A DNA stretch of 64,000 bases from CANNDT01 sp945876205 (GCA_947503365.1 CANNDT010000009.1:11496-75495), one strand, 5' to 3'; shown: positions 8,845 to 17,271, counted from the first letter of the stretch. The notes: a model not told the origin generated them from the letters alone. Numbers and translations are program-made.

Positions 8845-10038
8845 CTAGACCGTCGCCGCCGTACCCCAGAGCTGCTGCGTCGCGATGCGCGCGCCCTCGG
8901 CCATCGCCTCGAGCTTCGCCCACATGACGCTCGGGTGCACGCGGCGATTGAGCTCTTCCTGCGCGAAGCCGCAGTCGGTGCCGGCGATGACGTTCTCGCG
9001 ACCGACGCACGACGCGAACTTCGTCAGCCGCTCGGCGATGAGCTCGGGATGTTCGACGACGTTGGTGCCGTGGCTGATGACGCCAGGCACCAGCACCTTG
9101 CCGGCGGGAAGCTTGACGTCCTGCCACACCTTCCACTCGTGCTCGTGCCGCGGGTTGGCCGCCTCGATCAGGTAAGCGCCGGCGTTCACTTTGAGGATCA
9201 GGTCGACGATCTTCTTCAGCGGCACGTCGGTCGTGTGCGGTCCCGGCCAGCTACCCCAGCAGACGTGATAGCGGATGCGGTCCTGCGGAAGACCTTCGAG
9301 CGCGTGGTTGAGGATCTCGACGTGGCGCTCGAGCCAGCGGTAGTAATCCTCGAACGACGAGGGCGGCACCATGCGGTCGTAGGTCACCGCCGCGCGCGCA
9401 TCGTCGACCTGCAGCAGGAACCCTGATTCGACGATCGCTCGGTATTCGGTGCGGAGCGCCTCGGCGAGGGCAACGACGAGGTCTTCGTCGGTCTTGTAGA
9501 ACTCGTTCTTGCGATCGGGGATGGCACTCGACGGCGCCGCGACGGGAAGAAACGCTTCGTCCACGCCGGCGGCTTTCGTGGCGGCCTTCAAGTTGTCGAT
9601 GTCGCGCTGCAGCTCGAAGAGGCCGTTGTAGGCGATCGGCCCTGTGCAAATCGCGTCCTTTCGGGTGACGTTCGACCAGTCCTTGCCGTCGCCGCGTCCT
9701 TCGAGCTCGTTGTAGAACTCGACGAACCGCAGTCGGTCGGCGCCGCGCGCAAACGGGTTCGTGCCCTTCACCTCGCGCAGCTCGAAACCACTCAGGCGCT
9801 TCAGCGCATACAGCGACCAGCTAGTCGACTTGCCGAACTCTCCGTCGTTCGGGATGTCGATGCCGGCTTTGACTTGCTGCTTGACCACCTCGGCGACCGC
9901 GCTCTTGAGCGCGGCGTCGGACGCAGCCTGGTCAACCTGCTGTCCGCCTTGTCGCGCGCGCGCGAACTCGAGGAGCTGCGGCGGGCGGATGAGGCTCCCG
10001 GTGTGCGTGGTCAGGATGCGGTCGGTACTACGCTTCAT
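8845..10038 (-). CDS. Cobalamin-independent methionine synthase (MetE C-terminal domain)-like protein
   Basis: 397 residues corresponding to the catalytic C-terminal half of MetE only (full MetE is about 750). Zinc ligands of the family are present: His258 and Cys260 (YHVCWGSWPG), Glu292 (YLIEAANPR) and Cys356 (AGTDCGFAQ). The start TTHTGSLIRP and GIDIPNDGEFGK are also typical of the MetE-like group. Family knowledge: such short forms transfer methyl groups to homocysteine or act on other thiols, often with methylcobalamin or unknown donors. It has its own TATAAT (10082-10077) and a GGAG before the ATG, giving a leader of about 32 nt. Confidence 0.82.
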   Translation of the reverse strand: MKRSTDRILTTHTGSLIRPPQLLEFARARQGGQQVDQAASDAALKSAVAEVVKQQVKAGIDIPNDGEFGKSTSWSLYALKRLSGFELREVKGTNPFARGADRLRFVEFYNELEGRGDGKDWSNVTRKDAICTGPIAYNGLFELQRDIDNLKAATKAAGVDEAFLPVAAPSSAIPDRKNEFYKTDEDLVVALAEALRTEYRAIVESGFLLQVDDARAAVTYDRMVPPSSFEDYYRWLERHVEILNHALEGLPQDRIRYHVCWGSWPGPHTTDVPLKKIVDLILKVNAGAYLIEAANPRHEHEWKVWQDVKLPAGKVLVPGVISHGTNVVEHPELIAERLTKFASCVGRENVIAGTDCGFAQEELNRRVHPSVMWAKLEAMAEGARIATQQLWGTAATV

Positions 10039-10076
10039 TCGCGCTCCATGTGAGGGGTGCCGATGGGAAACGGGGA

Positions 10077-10082
10077 ATTATA
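10077..10082 (-). promoter_or_regulatory. -10 element TATAAT upstream of the MetE-like gene
   Basis: Reads TATAAT on the minus strand from 10082. A weak -35 (TTCGAC) lies 17 bp upstream. It gives a short leader containing GGAG before ATG 10038, unlike the leaderless genes elsewhere in the window. Confidence 0.45.
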
Positions 10083-10127
10083 CCGGCTGCCATGTCAGAG
10101 TCGAATGGCCGCCGGTTTTCTGGGGAT

Positions 10128-11516
10128 TTATCGAGGAATTATCATCGGGCCGGCGACAGATTCGCCGGCGGGGGTGAACCGGGGCAGGTCCTTCAGCTCG
10201 CCGTCCACGAGCTCGCCGATGGTGCGGACGGTCATCGTGTCTCCGGCAATGGTCACCAGGAGGAAGTGCGCCTGGCCTGACCATGACAGGGTGTGCGCGT
10301 TCGCGAAGTCCGTCGGCGGCGCTGCGTTCACTTTGCTGCCGGCGCCGGTGATGAAGTAATCGATGCCGTCGTGGTGCGAGTGCTGGAAGTTGTGTTCGTG
10401 ACCGCTGAACATCGCGCGCGCGCCGCCCCGGGCGAGCAGTGGCAGCAGTCCCTCCATTCGATCCGTGTTGCCGTGCTTGGGCCCGGCGTTGAAGGGTGGA
10501 TGGTGGGCGAAGGGCAGCCGCCACCGTGCACCCGGCGCCGCGAGCGTCTGCTCGATCCACTCCCAATGCTTCGGATACTCGAACAGGCGCTTGCCGCGGA
10601 AGAAGCCTTCCTTCGACGTGTCGATGCCGATGAACTCGACGTCACGCCCGAAGCGGAAGCGGTAGAAGAGGCCCGGGTCCATCGACGCGCGCCCGGACGC
10701 CTCGTCGCTCGCCATCCGCTCGCGGAGATAGAGGTTGTCGAGCAACTGCTCGCGGTCGTCGCGATCTTCGGTTTCGGCGGTGTCGTGGTTGCCGATGCAC
10801 GGATACATCGGCACGCGGTTGATCATGTAGCGGTAGGGCTGGAAGAAGGTGAAGAACCAGTCGTCGTCTTCATCGCCCTGCGCGCCGACCGGCAGGCCGA
10901 GGATGCGGTTGCCGGCGTAGATGTTGTCGCCGGCGGTGATGATCAAGCGCACGTCGAACTGGTCGAAGGCGCGCTGCATTGCTTCGGCCACTTCGCGCTG
11001 CCGGCGTTTCGGTGACGACCTGCGGATGCCGGTGCCGTAGTCGCCGAGCACCATGAACGTGAACGATCCCGTGGGCTCGGTCGCCGGGTCCGGATACGTG
11101 CGGAACTCGTTGATGTAGCGGCCGCCGCGTTGCACGAGCCCCTGCTCGGTGCCCGGCGTCCAGTCCCAGCGCTCGTCTTTCCCCCAGACTTCGCCTTTGA
11201 CGAGCACCTCGTAGCGGTACGGCGTGTCCGAAGTCAGTCCGGTCACCCAGCAGAAGTTCGTCGTCTCGGTGAAGCCCGTCGCCGCCAGGGTGCCGTCCAT
11301 GCGGTAGACGTTGACGCGCCCCGGACCGTACGGCGCCGACCGGGCGCCGATGCTCTCCCGCCGCGGCGGGTGGACGTACCGCAGGTCGTCATCGTCGACC
11401 AGCTTCCAGGCCTTGTGCGTGCGCGTCCTGAAATAGAAAGCGCCCCAGGTAATCAGCGCGGAGGTGTGGGAGAGGCCTGCCAGGTGCAGGTACGGTTCGG
11501 CGTGAAATTCCGGCAC
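10128..11516 (-). CDS. Purple-acid-phosphatase-like metallophosphoesterase
   Basis: 462 residues. The N-terminal 140 residues look like the Fn3-type domain that precedes purple acid phosphatases. Then the five metal motifs of calcineurin-like phosphoesterases: GDYGTG, GDNIY, GNHD, HHPPF and GHEHNFQ. It should hydrolyse phosphomonoesters or diesters with a dinuclear metal centre. No signal peptide is visible from GTG 11516. That GTG is supported by CATAAT (11528-11523) exactly 6 nt upstream, inside the end of the hydrolase gene, suggesting a separate leaderless transcript although it also lies 7 bases downstream of that gene. Confidence 0.85.
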   Translation of the reverse strand: MPEFHAEPYLHLAGLSHTSALITWGAFYFRTRTHKAWKLVDDDDLRYVHPPRRESIGARSAPYGPGRVNVYRMDGTLAATGFTETTNFCWVTGLTSDTPYRYEVLVKGEVWGKDERWDWTPGTEQGLVQRGGRYINEFRTYPDPATEPTGSFTFMVLGDYGTGIRRSSPKRRQREVAEAMQRAFDQFDVRLIITAGDNIYAGNRILGLPVGAQGDEDDDWFFTFFQPYRYMINRVPMYPCIGNHDTAETEDRDDREQLLDNLYLRERMASDEASGRASMDPGLFYRFRFGRDVEFIGIDTSKEGFFRGKRLFEYPKHWEWIEQTLAAPGARWRLPFAHHPPFNAGPKHGNTDRMEGLLPLLARGGARAMFSGHEHNFQHSHHDGIDYFITGAGSKVNAAPPTDFANAHTLSWSGQAHFLLVTIAGDTMTVRTIGELVDGELKDLPRFTPAGESVAGPMIIPR

Positions 11517-11523
11517 GGAGTGA

Positions 11524-12450
11524 TTATGCCGGGACCGGCAGCCTCATCTGTTCGAGCGCGGCTCGTCCAAGCAGTCCGTACGGATTGGCAAACGTTTCGA
11601 CGATCTCGAAGTGGTTGTATCCGTCGCCAATCAGGAACTCCACCGGCTTGCCGGCGGCCGTGATGGCGGCAGCGAAGTCACGGGTCTGGCGCTTGAATTC
11701 CGGCGATTCGACGGTGCCGTGCGCCAGCACGAGCGGGCATGAGAGGGTCGCGAGATGGCGTTGCGGGCTGAGGTCCTGTTCGATCTCGTCGGTGAACTTC
11801 ACATACGAGCTGCGCGCCGAGAGCCGCGCCGGCTTCAGATCGTAGATACCGCTCGTCATCACCGCTCCCTTTACGACATCGCGGGGGAGGTTGAACTGCT
11901 TCCCCCAGTCGGTGACCACGACGACGCCGGCCAGGTGTGAGCCCGAGGACTGCGCACCGAGATAGATCCGATTCGGATCCCCGCCGAACATCGCCGCATT
12001 CCGATACACCCAGGCCACGCCCCGGCGAACCTGGTCGGCCATCGGCGAGAGGGTGCCTCCGGATTCGATCACGTTGATGAAGTCGAGCACGACGTAGTGC
12101 GCCCCGGCGCGGACGAACGTCTCGGCCATGAAGCCGAAATTCTTCGCGTCGCCGGCTCGCCACGCGCCGCCATGAATGAAGATATTGATCGGCGCGTTCG
12201 GCCGGTTCGTTGTGTAGACGTCCAATCCTTCGATCGGCGTCGGCCCGTAGGCGAAGCGCCGCGGCTTGCCGATGCGCTGCCGGACGATCTCGCTGTTTAA
12301 CGCCCACCGCCCCTGGACCTGAGCCTGGTTCGGCGCCCAGACACTCTGGTCGTAGGCATCGTCCAGCTCTTTCTGATTCAGGTTGAGCCAGACCAGCGGC
12401 GCCTGCGCGGCAAGCGCTGCGGTGCCGATGAATTCCCGCCGATCGATCAT
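11524..12450 (-). CDS. Exported alpha/beta hydrolase (arylformamidase/esterase-like)
   Basis: 308 residues from ATG 12450, overlapping the slipin stop (ATGA). The N-terminus MIDRREFIGTAALAAQAP resembles a Tat-type signal with a single Arg pair, so export is likely but not certain. Oxyanion motif HGGAW, nucleophile in GAQSSGSHLAG (Ser), and the acid/His end of the fold (LAHGTVESPEF; GDGYNHFEIVET) are in place. The layout matches the kynurenine formamidase/BD-FAE esterase group, but no tryptophan-degradation genes are near, so the substrate is open. Third gene of the nfeD-slipin chain. Confidence 0.8.
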   Translation of the reverse strand: MIDRREFIGTAALAAQAPLVWLNLNQKELDDAYDQSVWAPNQAQVQGRWALNSEIVRQRIGKPRRFAYGPTPIEGLDVYTTNRPNAPINIFIHGGAWRAGDAKNFGFMAETFVRAGAHYVVLDFINVIESGGTLSPMADQVRRGVAWVYRNAAMFGGDPNRIYLGAQSSGSHLAGVVVVTDWGKQFNLPRDVVKGAVMTSGIYDLKPARLSARSSYVKFTDEIEQDLSPQRHLATLSCPLVLAHGTVESPEFKRQTRDFAAAITAAGKPVEFLIGDGYNHFEIVETFANPYGLLGRAALEQMRLPVPA

Positions 12451-13199
12451 CTCTTGTCCCCTCGAAGCAGGCCGAGCAGCTCCATCGGCAGCGGGAAGAT
12501 GATCGTCGAGTTCTGCTCCGCGGCGATCTCCGTCAGCGTCTGCAGGTAGCGCAGCGTCATCGTGGCGGGCTGGGCGTCGATGATCGCGGCGGCCTGCGAC
12601 AACTTCTCGGACGCCATCAGCTCGCCCTCGGCGTGGATGATCTTCGCGCGCTTCTCGCGCTCGGCTTCCGCCTGCCGTGCCATCGCCCGCTGCATGTCCT
12701 GCGGCAGGTCGACGTGCTTCACTTCCACGGCGGAGACCTTGATCCCCCACGGATCCGTCTGGCGGTCGAGGATCGCCTGGAGCTCGCGGTTCAGACGATC
12801 GCGCTCGGCCAGCAGGTCGTCGAGCTCCGCGGTGCCAAGCACGCTTCGCAGCGTCGTCTGGGCCAACTGCGACGTCGCGTAGTGGTAGTTTTCGACTTCG
12901 ACGACCGCACGTCCCGGATCCACCACGCGGAAGTAGACGACGGCGTTGACCTTCACCGAGACGTTGTCGCGCGTGATGATGTCCTGGGGCGGAACGTCGA
13001 GGACGACCGTCCGCAGGCTGATGCGGACGATCCGATCGATCGGCCTGAACACCAGCGCGACACCCGGGCCCTTGGGCAGCGGCAGCAGCTTTCCGAGGCG
13101 GAAGATCACGCCGCGTTCGTACTCGTTGAGAATTTGAATCGAGGTGATCAGGTAGAAAGCGATCACGATTGCGAGGATCAGGAACGGTGACAGCGTCAT
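12447..13199 (-). CDS. Slipin (stomatin/SPFH family)
   Basis: 250 residues: one N-terminal membrane helix (about 5-24), an SPFH/band-7 domain (about 25-180: NEYERGVIFRLGKL, TVVLDVPPQDIITRDNVSVK), then an Ala/Glu-rich helical segment (MARQAEAEREKRAKIIHAEG) and a hydrophobic tail. Slipins form membrane-bound oligomers and usually pair with NfeD proteases, as here, where the ATG overlaps the NfeD stop. Family knowledge: the NfeD protease cleaves the stomatin C-terminus in archaeal homologues; the hydrophobic tail present here fits that. Confidence 0.92.
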   Translation of the reverse strand: MTLSPFLILAIVIAFYLITSIQILNEYERGVIFRLGKLLPLPKGPGVALVFRPIDRIVRISLRTVVLDVPPQDIITRDNVSVKVNAVVYFRVVDPGRAVVEVENYHYATSQLAQTTLRSVLGTAELDDLLAERDRLNRELQAILDRQTDPWGIKVSAVEVKHVDLPQDMQRAMARQAEAEREKRAKIIHAEGELMASEKLSQAAAIIDAQPATMTLRYLQTLTEIAAEQNSTIIFPLPMELLGLLRGDKR

Positions 13200-14530
13200 G
13201 GCGTGGCTCCTTCGAGTGCAGCGGGTTCAACCACCAGGGTCAGTCCTTCGATTGCCGTGATGCGCACCCGCTGACCGGCCGCGATCGGCTCGCGGCTGAC
13301 GGCGCGCCACATCTCTCCATGGACGTCGATATATCCGGGCACGCCCGGTTCGAGCGGATCGCGGGCGCGGCCGATCTCGCCCAGCATCCCCTCGCTGCCG
13401 GTGACCGGGCGGCGGCGCTGCGCGGCCAGCGCCAGGCGTCCGAGGAACAGGAAGATCGCGGCGAGGCCCAGTGCCACGGGGACGATTCCGCCCAGGCCGA
13501 CGTCAACCCCCGGCACCGTGTTGCGCGTCATCATGATCGATCCGACGACCAGGCTGACGGTGCCGCCGACGCCAAGGGCGCCGAAGCTGGGAACCTTGAG
13601 CTCGAGGATGAGGAGCGCGATCCCGAACAGGATCAGGAGCAGGCCAATCGTATTCACCGGCAGGATCTGGAACGCGAAGAAGGCGAGGAGCAGGCAGAGG
13701 CCGCCTGCCACGCCGGGGAGCACGGCGCCGGGATTCCAGAGTTCGACGGTCAGGCCCAGGATGCCGAGCGTCATCAGGATGTAGGCGACCTGCGGATGCG
13801 CGATCGCACCGAGAAAGGCTTGCCGCCGGCTCATTTCGATCCGCCGGATCTCCGCGCCGTCGGTGCGGAGCACGGTGGTGCGGCCGTCGAACCGCTTGAT
13901 CGTCCGGCCGTCGAGCCGTTCGAGCAGATCGTCGACGTCCCTGGCGTTGAGGTCGATGAGCGGCGGCATCGCCTCGAGCGCTTCGCGGTCGGTAAACGCG
14001 CGGCTGTGGAGCACGGCCTCTTCGGCGAGCATGACGTTGCGGCCCCGCGCCTCCGCGAGTGACCGCACGTAGGCCGCCGTATCCGATGCCGCCTTCTGCG
14101 ACATCGTCTCGTCCATCGTCTGCGACGTGCCCGACACAGGATGCGCGGCGCCGATGTGCGTGCCGGGTGCCATGGCCGCGATGTCGGCGGCGATGGTGAT
14201 GACGAAGCCGGCGGACGCGGCGCGCGCACCGGACGGCGCCACGAGCACCGCCACCGGCGCGCGGGAGGTGATCATGCGCGAGACGATCGCCTGCGTGGAA
14301 TCGAGCAGGCCTCCCGGCGTCCTGAGGATGAAGACGACGAGATCGGCGCCGGCGGTGTCGCCCTGGTCGATGACGCTGGTGAGGTATTCGGCGGAGATCG
14401 GGTGGATGATGCCGTCCAGCTCGGCGACCAGGGCCAGCGGTCGGCCAGAGCCGGGCTGCCGCGCGGCACTCCCCGCGCCACCCAGCACGACGAGGGCCGC
14501 AGCGAGCACCAGGAGCGCGACGCGCCGCAT
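13196..14530 (-). CDS. NfeD1b-type membrane serine protease
   Basis: 444 residues: signal peptide (about 1-22), ClpP-like protease domain (about 30-230) with the Ser-Lys dyad Ser106 (GARAASAG) and Lys146 (TMSQKAASD), four or more membrane helices (about 235-350), and a C-terminal NfeD OB-fold domain (GEIGRARDPLEPGVPGYIDV...GQRVRITAIEGLTLVVEP). This is the long form that pairs with slipin. CATAAT (14542-14537) sits 6 nt before the ATG and overlaps the GGGGTCAGACCCC repeat edge, so the RAYT repeat region abuts or invades the promoter. Confidence 0.92.
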   Translation of the reverse strand: MRRVALLVLAAALVVLGGAGSAARQPGSGRPLALVAELDGIIHPISAEYLTSVIDQGDTAGADLVVFILRTPGGLLDSTQAIVSRMITSRAPVAVLVAPSGARAASAGFVITIAADIAAMAPGTHIGAAHPVSGTSQTMDETMSQKAASDTAAYVRSLAEARGRNVMLAEEAVLHSRAFTDREALEAMPPLIDLNARDVDDLLERLDGRTIKRFDGRTTVLRTDGAEIRRIEMSRRQAFLGAIAHPQVAYILMTLGILGLTVELWNPGAVLPGVAGGLCLLLAFFAFQILPVNTIGLLLILFGIALLILELKVPSFGALGVGGTVSLVVGSIMMTRNTVPGVDVGLGGIVPVALGLAAIFLFLGRLALAAQRRRPVTGSEGMLGEIGRARDPLEPGVPGYIDVHGEMWRAVSREPIAAGQRVRITAIEGLTLVVEPAALEGATP

Positions 14531-14536
14531 TGGTCG

Positions 14537-14542
14537 ATTATG
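14537..14542 (-). promoter_or_regulatory. -10 hexamer CATAAT of nfeD, leaderless spacing
   Basis: CATAAT on the minus strand (14542-14537) followed by exactly 6 nt and the ATG at 14530. The first RAYT palindrome (14545-14557) lies immediately upstream, where a -35 would be. Confidence 0.5.
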
Positions 14543-14544
14543 GT

Positions 14545-14586
14545 GGGGTCAGACCCCCCTGACAACTCGGAATGGGGTCAGACCCC
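14545..14586. repeat. Left palindrome pair of the RAYT unit
   Basis: Two copies of ggggtcagacccc (14545-14557, 14574-14586). The second sits in a perfect 9-bp inverted repeat around a central A (14571-14589, aatggggtc / gaccccatt). Each copy can form a short hairpin, as expected for RAYT substrates. Confidence 0.8.
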
Positions 14587-14616
14587 ATTGAAGGCCACAC
14601 TCAGATCTTGGCGACT

Positions 14617-15252
14617 CTAAACGCCGGCGGTGTCGGGAAATGCAACGCGCTGCGGCATCCTTCCACGGGTCACCGCGAGGCGGATTTCCGCCAACTCGTC
14701 ATCCGCGACCCGCCCGCCGCAGAGTCCGCGCCAGCTCCGTTCGCGATCGCGTGACGTCGTGCCGAGCGCAAGATAGAGCGCGTGTGGCGTCACGACCGAG
14801 TCCGCTTTGCCAAGCGCGTGCGCGTGATAGCTGGACCACGCGTACGCATCCGGGGTCTTCGCCAGGCCGGCGCGTACTGGGTTCAGCTCGATATACCGCA
14901 TGCACGTGAACCAATACCGTTCATCGTCCACCATCAGGGATCGATACCGCCCTTCGAATAGTCCTCCTGTGCGTTGGTAGCGATCGTTGAAATAACGGAC
15001 ATAACGGCGTCCGATCGCTTGCATGACACTCGGCATCGCGCCCGGCGACTCCGGTGTGACCATGAAATGCACGTGGTTCCTCATCAGCACGTACGCGTGC
15101 ACCTGTAGTGGATACCGCGACAGTGCGTCGCGAAGTGCCCACAGGAAGACTTCGTGGTCCGCAGGGGAGAGGAAGATATCGCCGCGGTTGTTCCCACGTT
15201 GGATCACGTGTTGTGGGATGCCCGGAAGAAACAATCTTCTCGAACGAGCCAT
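14617..15252 (-). CDS. REP-associated tyrosine transposase (RAYT, Y1/HUH family)
   Basis: 211 residues from ATG 15252 (MARSRRLFLPGIPQHVIQRG). HUH nuclease motif NHVHFMV with the two metal-binding His residues, and the tyrosine region RRYVRYFNDRYQRTGGLFEG followed by GRYRS. YRYIELNPVRA-type sequence (CMRYIELNPVRAGL) and AYAWSSYHAH are hallmarks of the TnpA_REP group. These enzymes nick and rejoin single-stranded hairpin repeats; the palindrome pairs at both sides are the likely substrates. The gene appears intact. A longer upstream frame to 15834 is not needed. Domesticated or mobile status cannot be told from one copy. Confidence 0.88.
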   Translation of the reverse strand: MARSRRLFLPGIPQHVIQRGNNRGDIFLSPADHEVFLWALRDALSRYPLQVHAYVLMRNHVHFMVTPESPGAMPSVMQAIGRRYVRYFNDRYQRTGGLFEGRYRSLMVDDERYWFTCMRYIELNPVRAGLAKTPDAYAWSSYHAHALGKADSVVTPHALYLALGTTSRDRERSWRGLCGGRVADDELAEIRLAVTRGRMPQRVAFPDTAGV

Positions 15253-15409
15253 GCGGCAGGGATCGCAAAGGACGTGCTGAGCTCTCGACCCAGTGTTCCG
15301 CCCGAAATCGCGAGGAACTCCCGAGAACGTCGCAGAAACAGCCCACCGTCCTCCTGCCGCCTGTGTGAAGAAACCGCAACCTTGGGTGGCTCCGTCACTG
15401 GTCGTCACT

Positions 15410-15450
15410 GGGGTCTGACCCCCATCAGTCCGCTGTTGGGGTCTGACCCC
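15410..15450. repeat. Right palindrome pair of the RAYT unit
   Basis: Two copies of ggggtctgacccc (15410-15422, 15438-15450), reverse complements of the left pair, 28 bp apart. The stretch between the gene start and these copies (15253-15409) shows no other feature I can support. Confidence 0.8.
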
Positions 15451-15476
15451 GGGCGAGGGATGTCCGGCCGGGCGGA

Positions 15477-15482
15477 TAGAAT
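15477..15482 (+). promoter_or_regulatory. -10 hexamer TAGAAT of the DinB-like gene, leaderless spacing
   Basis: TAGAAT at 15477-15482 is followed by exactly 6 nt and the ATG at 15489. It lies just outside the right RAYT palindromes. Confidence 0.5.
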
Positions 15483-15488
15483 GCCTGA

Positions 15489-15971
15489 ATGAAGATCGAT
15501 CCAAGCCGCGCGTTGCTCCGACACACGGTGGCAACACTGGCCTATCGCGCCGAGAAAGCACTGCGGGGCGCGCCGGCGCGGTTTGGCGACTTCGTGGTGG
15601 CGCCGGGCACTCGCACGCCGGCGCAGATCCTGGCCCACATGGGCGACCTCTTCGATGGGGCGCTCTGGATGGCGAAAGGCAAGCAGGTCTGGCGCGACTC
15701 GCCGCCGCTCGAGTGGGACGCCGAGGTGAAGCGATTCTTTTCAACGGTCGAAGCGTTCGACGCGCATCTCGAGTCGAGCGCCGTGCTCGGAGCGACGGTC
15801 GAGCGCCTGTTTCAAGGTCCGATCGCGGATTCACTCACGCACACGGGACAGCTTTCGATGCTTCGGCGCCTGGCTGGCAAACCGGTCAAAGGCGAGAGCT
15901 ACGCCAAGGCCGACATCGCCGCCGGCGTGATTGGACGCGCGCAGGCCGCGCCACGGGTCGAATTCGACTGA
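15489..15971 (+). CDS. DinB-like four-helix protein
   Basis: 160 residues. TPAQILAHMGDLFDGALW and the C-terminal THTGQLSMLRRLAGKPVKGE match the DinB/YfiT-like superfamily; the His residues in AHMGDL and THTGQ occupy the usual metal-site helices. The superfamily includes thiol-dependent transferases (bacillithiol, mycothiol); the actual reaction here is unknown. The stop TGA overlaps the next ATG by one base (TGATG), so the phosphodiesterase gene is coupled to it. Confidence 0.75.
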   Translation: MKIDPSRALLRHTVATLAYRAEKALRGAPARFGDFVVAPGTRTPAQILAHMGDLFDGALWMAKGKQVWRDSPPLEWDAEVKRFFSTVEAFDAHLESSAVLGATVERLFQGPIADSLTHTGQLSMLRRLAGKPVKGESYAKADIAAGVIGRAQAAPRVEFD

Positions 15972-17218
15972 TGCGCCGGTTCGTCTGGCTGCTCATCCTC
16001 ATCGCTGCGTTCGGCTCGTGGCTCGGCGTCTCCGCCGCACAGAACGCACCGGCAGCAGGCGTTCTCGAGCCCACCGTCATCCTGGTCTCGTTCGACGGCT
16101 TCCGCTGGGATTACGTCGACAAGGCGCCGACGCCGAACCTGCGCGGCCTGGCCGCACGCGGCGTGCGCGCCGAGGGCCTCATCCCCAGCTTTCCGTCGAA
16201 GACGTTTCCCAATCACTACACGATCGCCACCGGCCTCTATCCCGGCCATCATGGCATCGTCGCCAACAACATCCTCGACCAGCCAACCGGGCGACGATTC
16301 GCCAGCGCGATCGTGAAGGAAGTCCGCGATCCGATGTGGTGGGGCGGTGAGCCGATCTGGGTGACGGCGCAGCGAGGTGGTCTGCTGTCCGGCGCGATGT
16401 TCTGGCCCGGCACCGAGGCGCCGATTCAAGGCGTGATCTCGAAATACTGGACGCCCTACGATTCCTCCAGGCCGGGCGCCGACCGTGTCAACCAGGTCCT
16501 GCAGTGGATGGATCTTCCCGACGCAGAGCGGCCGCGCCTGATCACGGTGTACTTCGATGACGTGGATACGGCAGGCCACGCCGAGGGTCCAGATTCGCCG
16601 GAGGTGCGCGACGCCATCACACGAGTAGACGGCTACATCGGAGACCTGGTTGCCGGCCTCGAGCGCCGCCGCCTACTCGATCAGGTCAACCTCGTCGTCG
16701 CGTCCGATCACGGCATGGCGTTCACCGACAGCCGTCACGTCGTCGTCGTGGACGACTACATCTCATTGGACGATGTGGACATCGTCGACATCAACCCGAC
16801 GCTGGCGCTTGTTCCGAAGGCAGGACGTGAGGACGCGGTGTACCGCTCGCTGTCGCGCGCCCGCAAGTTCAAGGTCTACCGCCGCGCCAACACGCCGGAA
16901 CGCTGGCACTACCGAGACCATCCGCGGATTCCTCCGATTATCGGCGTGGCGGACGAAGGCTGGCAGGTGATGCGGCGCGAGACCCTGGAGCAGGTGCGCG
17001 CCGGGAAGCGTCACGAGGATCACGGCGTGCACGGCTACGATCCACAGTTCAAGTCGATGCGCGGGATATTCATCGCCGCGGGTCCGGCATTCAAGCAGGG
17101 CACGACCGTGCCTGCTTTCCAGAACATCCACATTTACAATGCGCTCGCCCAGGTGCTCGGTGTGACCCCCGCACCCAACGACGGCGACCCGGCGATCGCA
17201 CGTACACTGCTCAGGTAG
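15971..17218 (+). CDS. Exported nucleotide pyrophosphatase/phosphodiesterase (alkaline phosphatase superfamily)
   Basis: 415 residues from ATG 15971. Signal peptide about 1-23. NPP-type core: Asp42 in VSFDGFRWDY, nucleophile Thr78 in SFPSKTFPNHYT, TGLYPGHHGIVANN, metal motif FDDVDTAGHAEGPDS, VASDHGM, and EDHGVHGYDP near the end. It matches the NPP/ENPP branch that hydrolyses nucleotide pyrophosphates or phosphodiesters outside the cytoplasm. Full length for bacterial NPP (about 400). Confidence 0.9.
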   Translation: MRRFVWLLILIAAFGSWLGVSAAQNAPAAGVLEPTVILVSFDGFRWDYVDKAPTPNLRGLAARGVRAEGLIPSFPSKTFPNHYTIATGLYPGHHGIVANNILDQPTGRRFASAIVKEVRDPMWWGGEPIWVTAQRGGLLSGAMFWPGTEAPIQGVISKYWTPYDSSRPGADRVNQVLQWMDLPDAERPRLITVYFDDVDTAGHAEGPDSPEVRDAITRVDGYIGDLVAGLERRRLLDQVNLVVASDHGMAFTDSRHVVVVDDYISLDDVDIVDINPTLALVPKAGREDAVYRSLSRARKFKVYRRANTPERWHYRDHPRIPPIIGVADEGWQVMRRETLEQVRAGKRHEDHGVHGYDPQFKSMRGIFIAAGPAFKQGTTVPAFQNIHIYNALAQVLGVTPAPNDGDPAIARTLLR

Positions 17219-17230
17219 TGCGAGAGGAGA

Positions 17231-17256
17231 GCTACCCAGCTACCTAGCCACCTGCA
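17231..17256. repeat. Degenerate 8-bp tandem repeat (GCTACCCA GCTACCTA GCCACCTG)
   Basis: Three 8-bp units starting at 17231, in the gap between two plus-strand genes. The same unit family, in both orientations, forms the inverted repeat between exbB and exbD (59605-59686), so this is a dispersed repeat. Confidence 0.65.
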
Positions 17257-17271
17257 CTATTGGGAGTCTAA

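Larger units (their letters stand above)
14545..15450. mobile_element. RAYT unit: transposase gene bracketed by paired GGGGTCAGACCCC palindromes
   Basis: A REP-associated tyrosine transposase gene (14617-15252, minus) lies between two pairs of 13-bp near-palindromes. Left pair: ggggtcagacccc at 14545-14557 and 14574-14586. Right pair: ggggtctgacccc at 15410-15422 and 15438-15450, the reverse complement. Pair periods are 29 and 28 bp. The two pairs are therefore in inverted orientation around the gene, a layout reminiscent of BIME-like units served by RAYTs. Boundaries are set at the outer palindromes; target-site features were not resolved. Confidence 0.75.

Noticed and set aside
14545..15450. 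Paired GGGGTCAGACCCC repeats as a CRISPR array
   Set aside because: Only two copies per side, 13 bp, palindromic, in opposite orientation around a RAYT gene; no cas genes.
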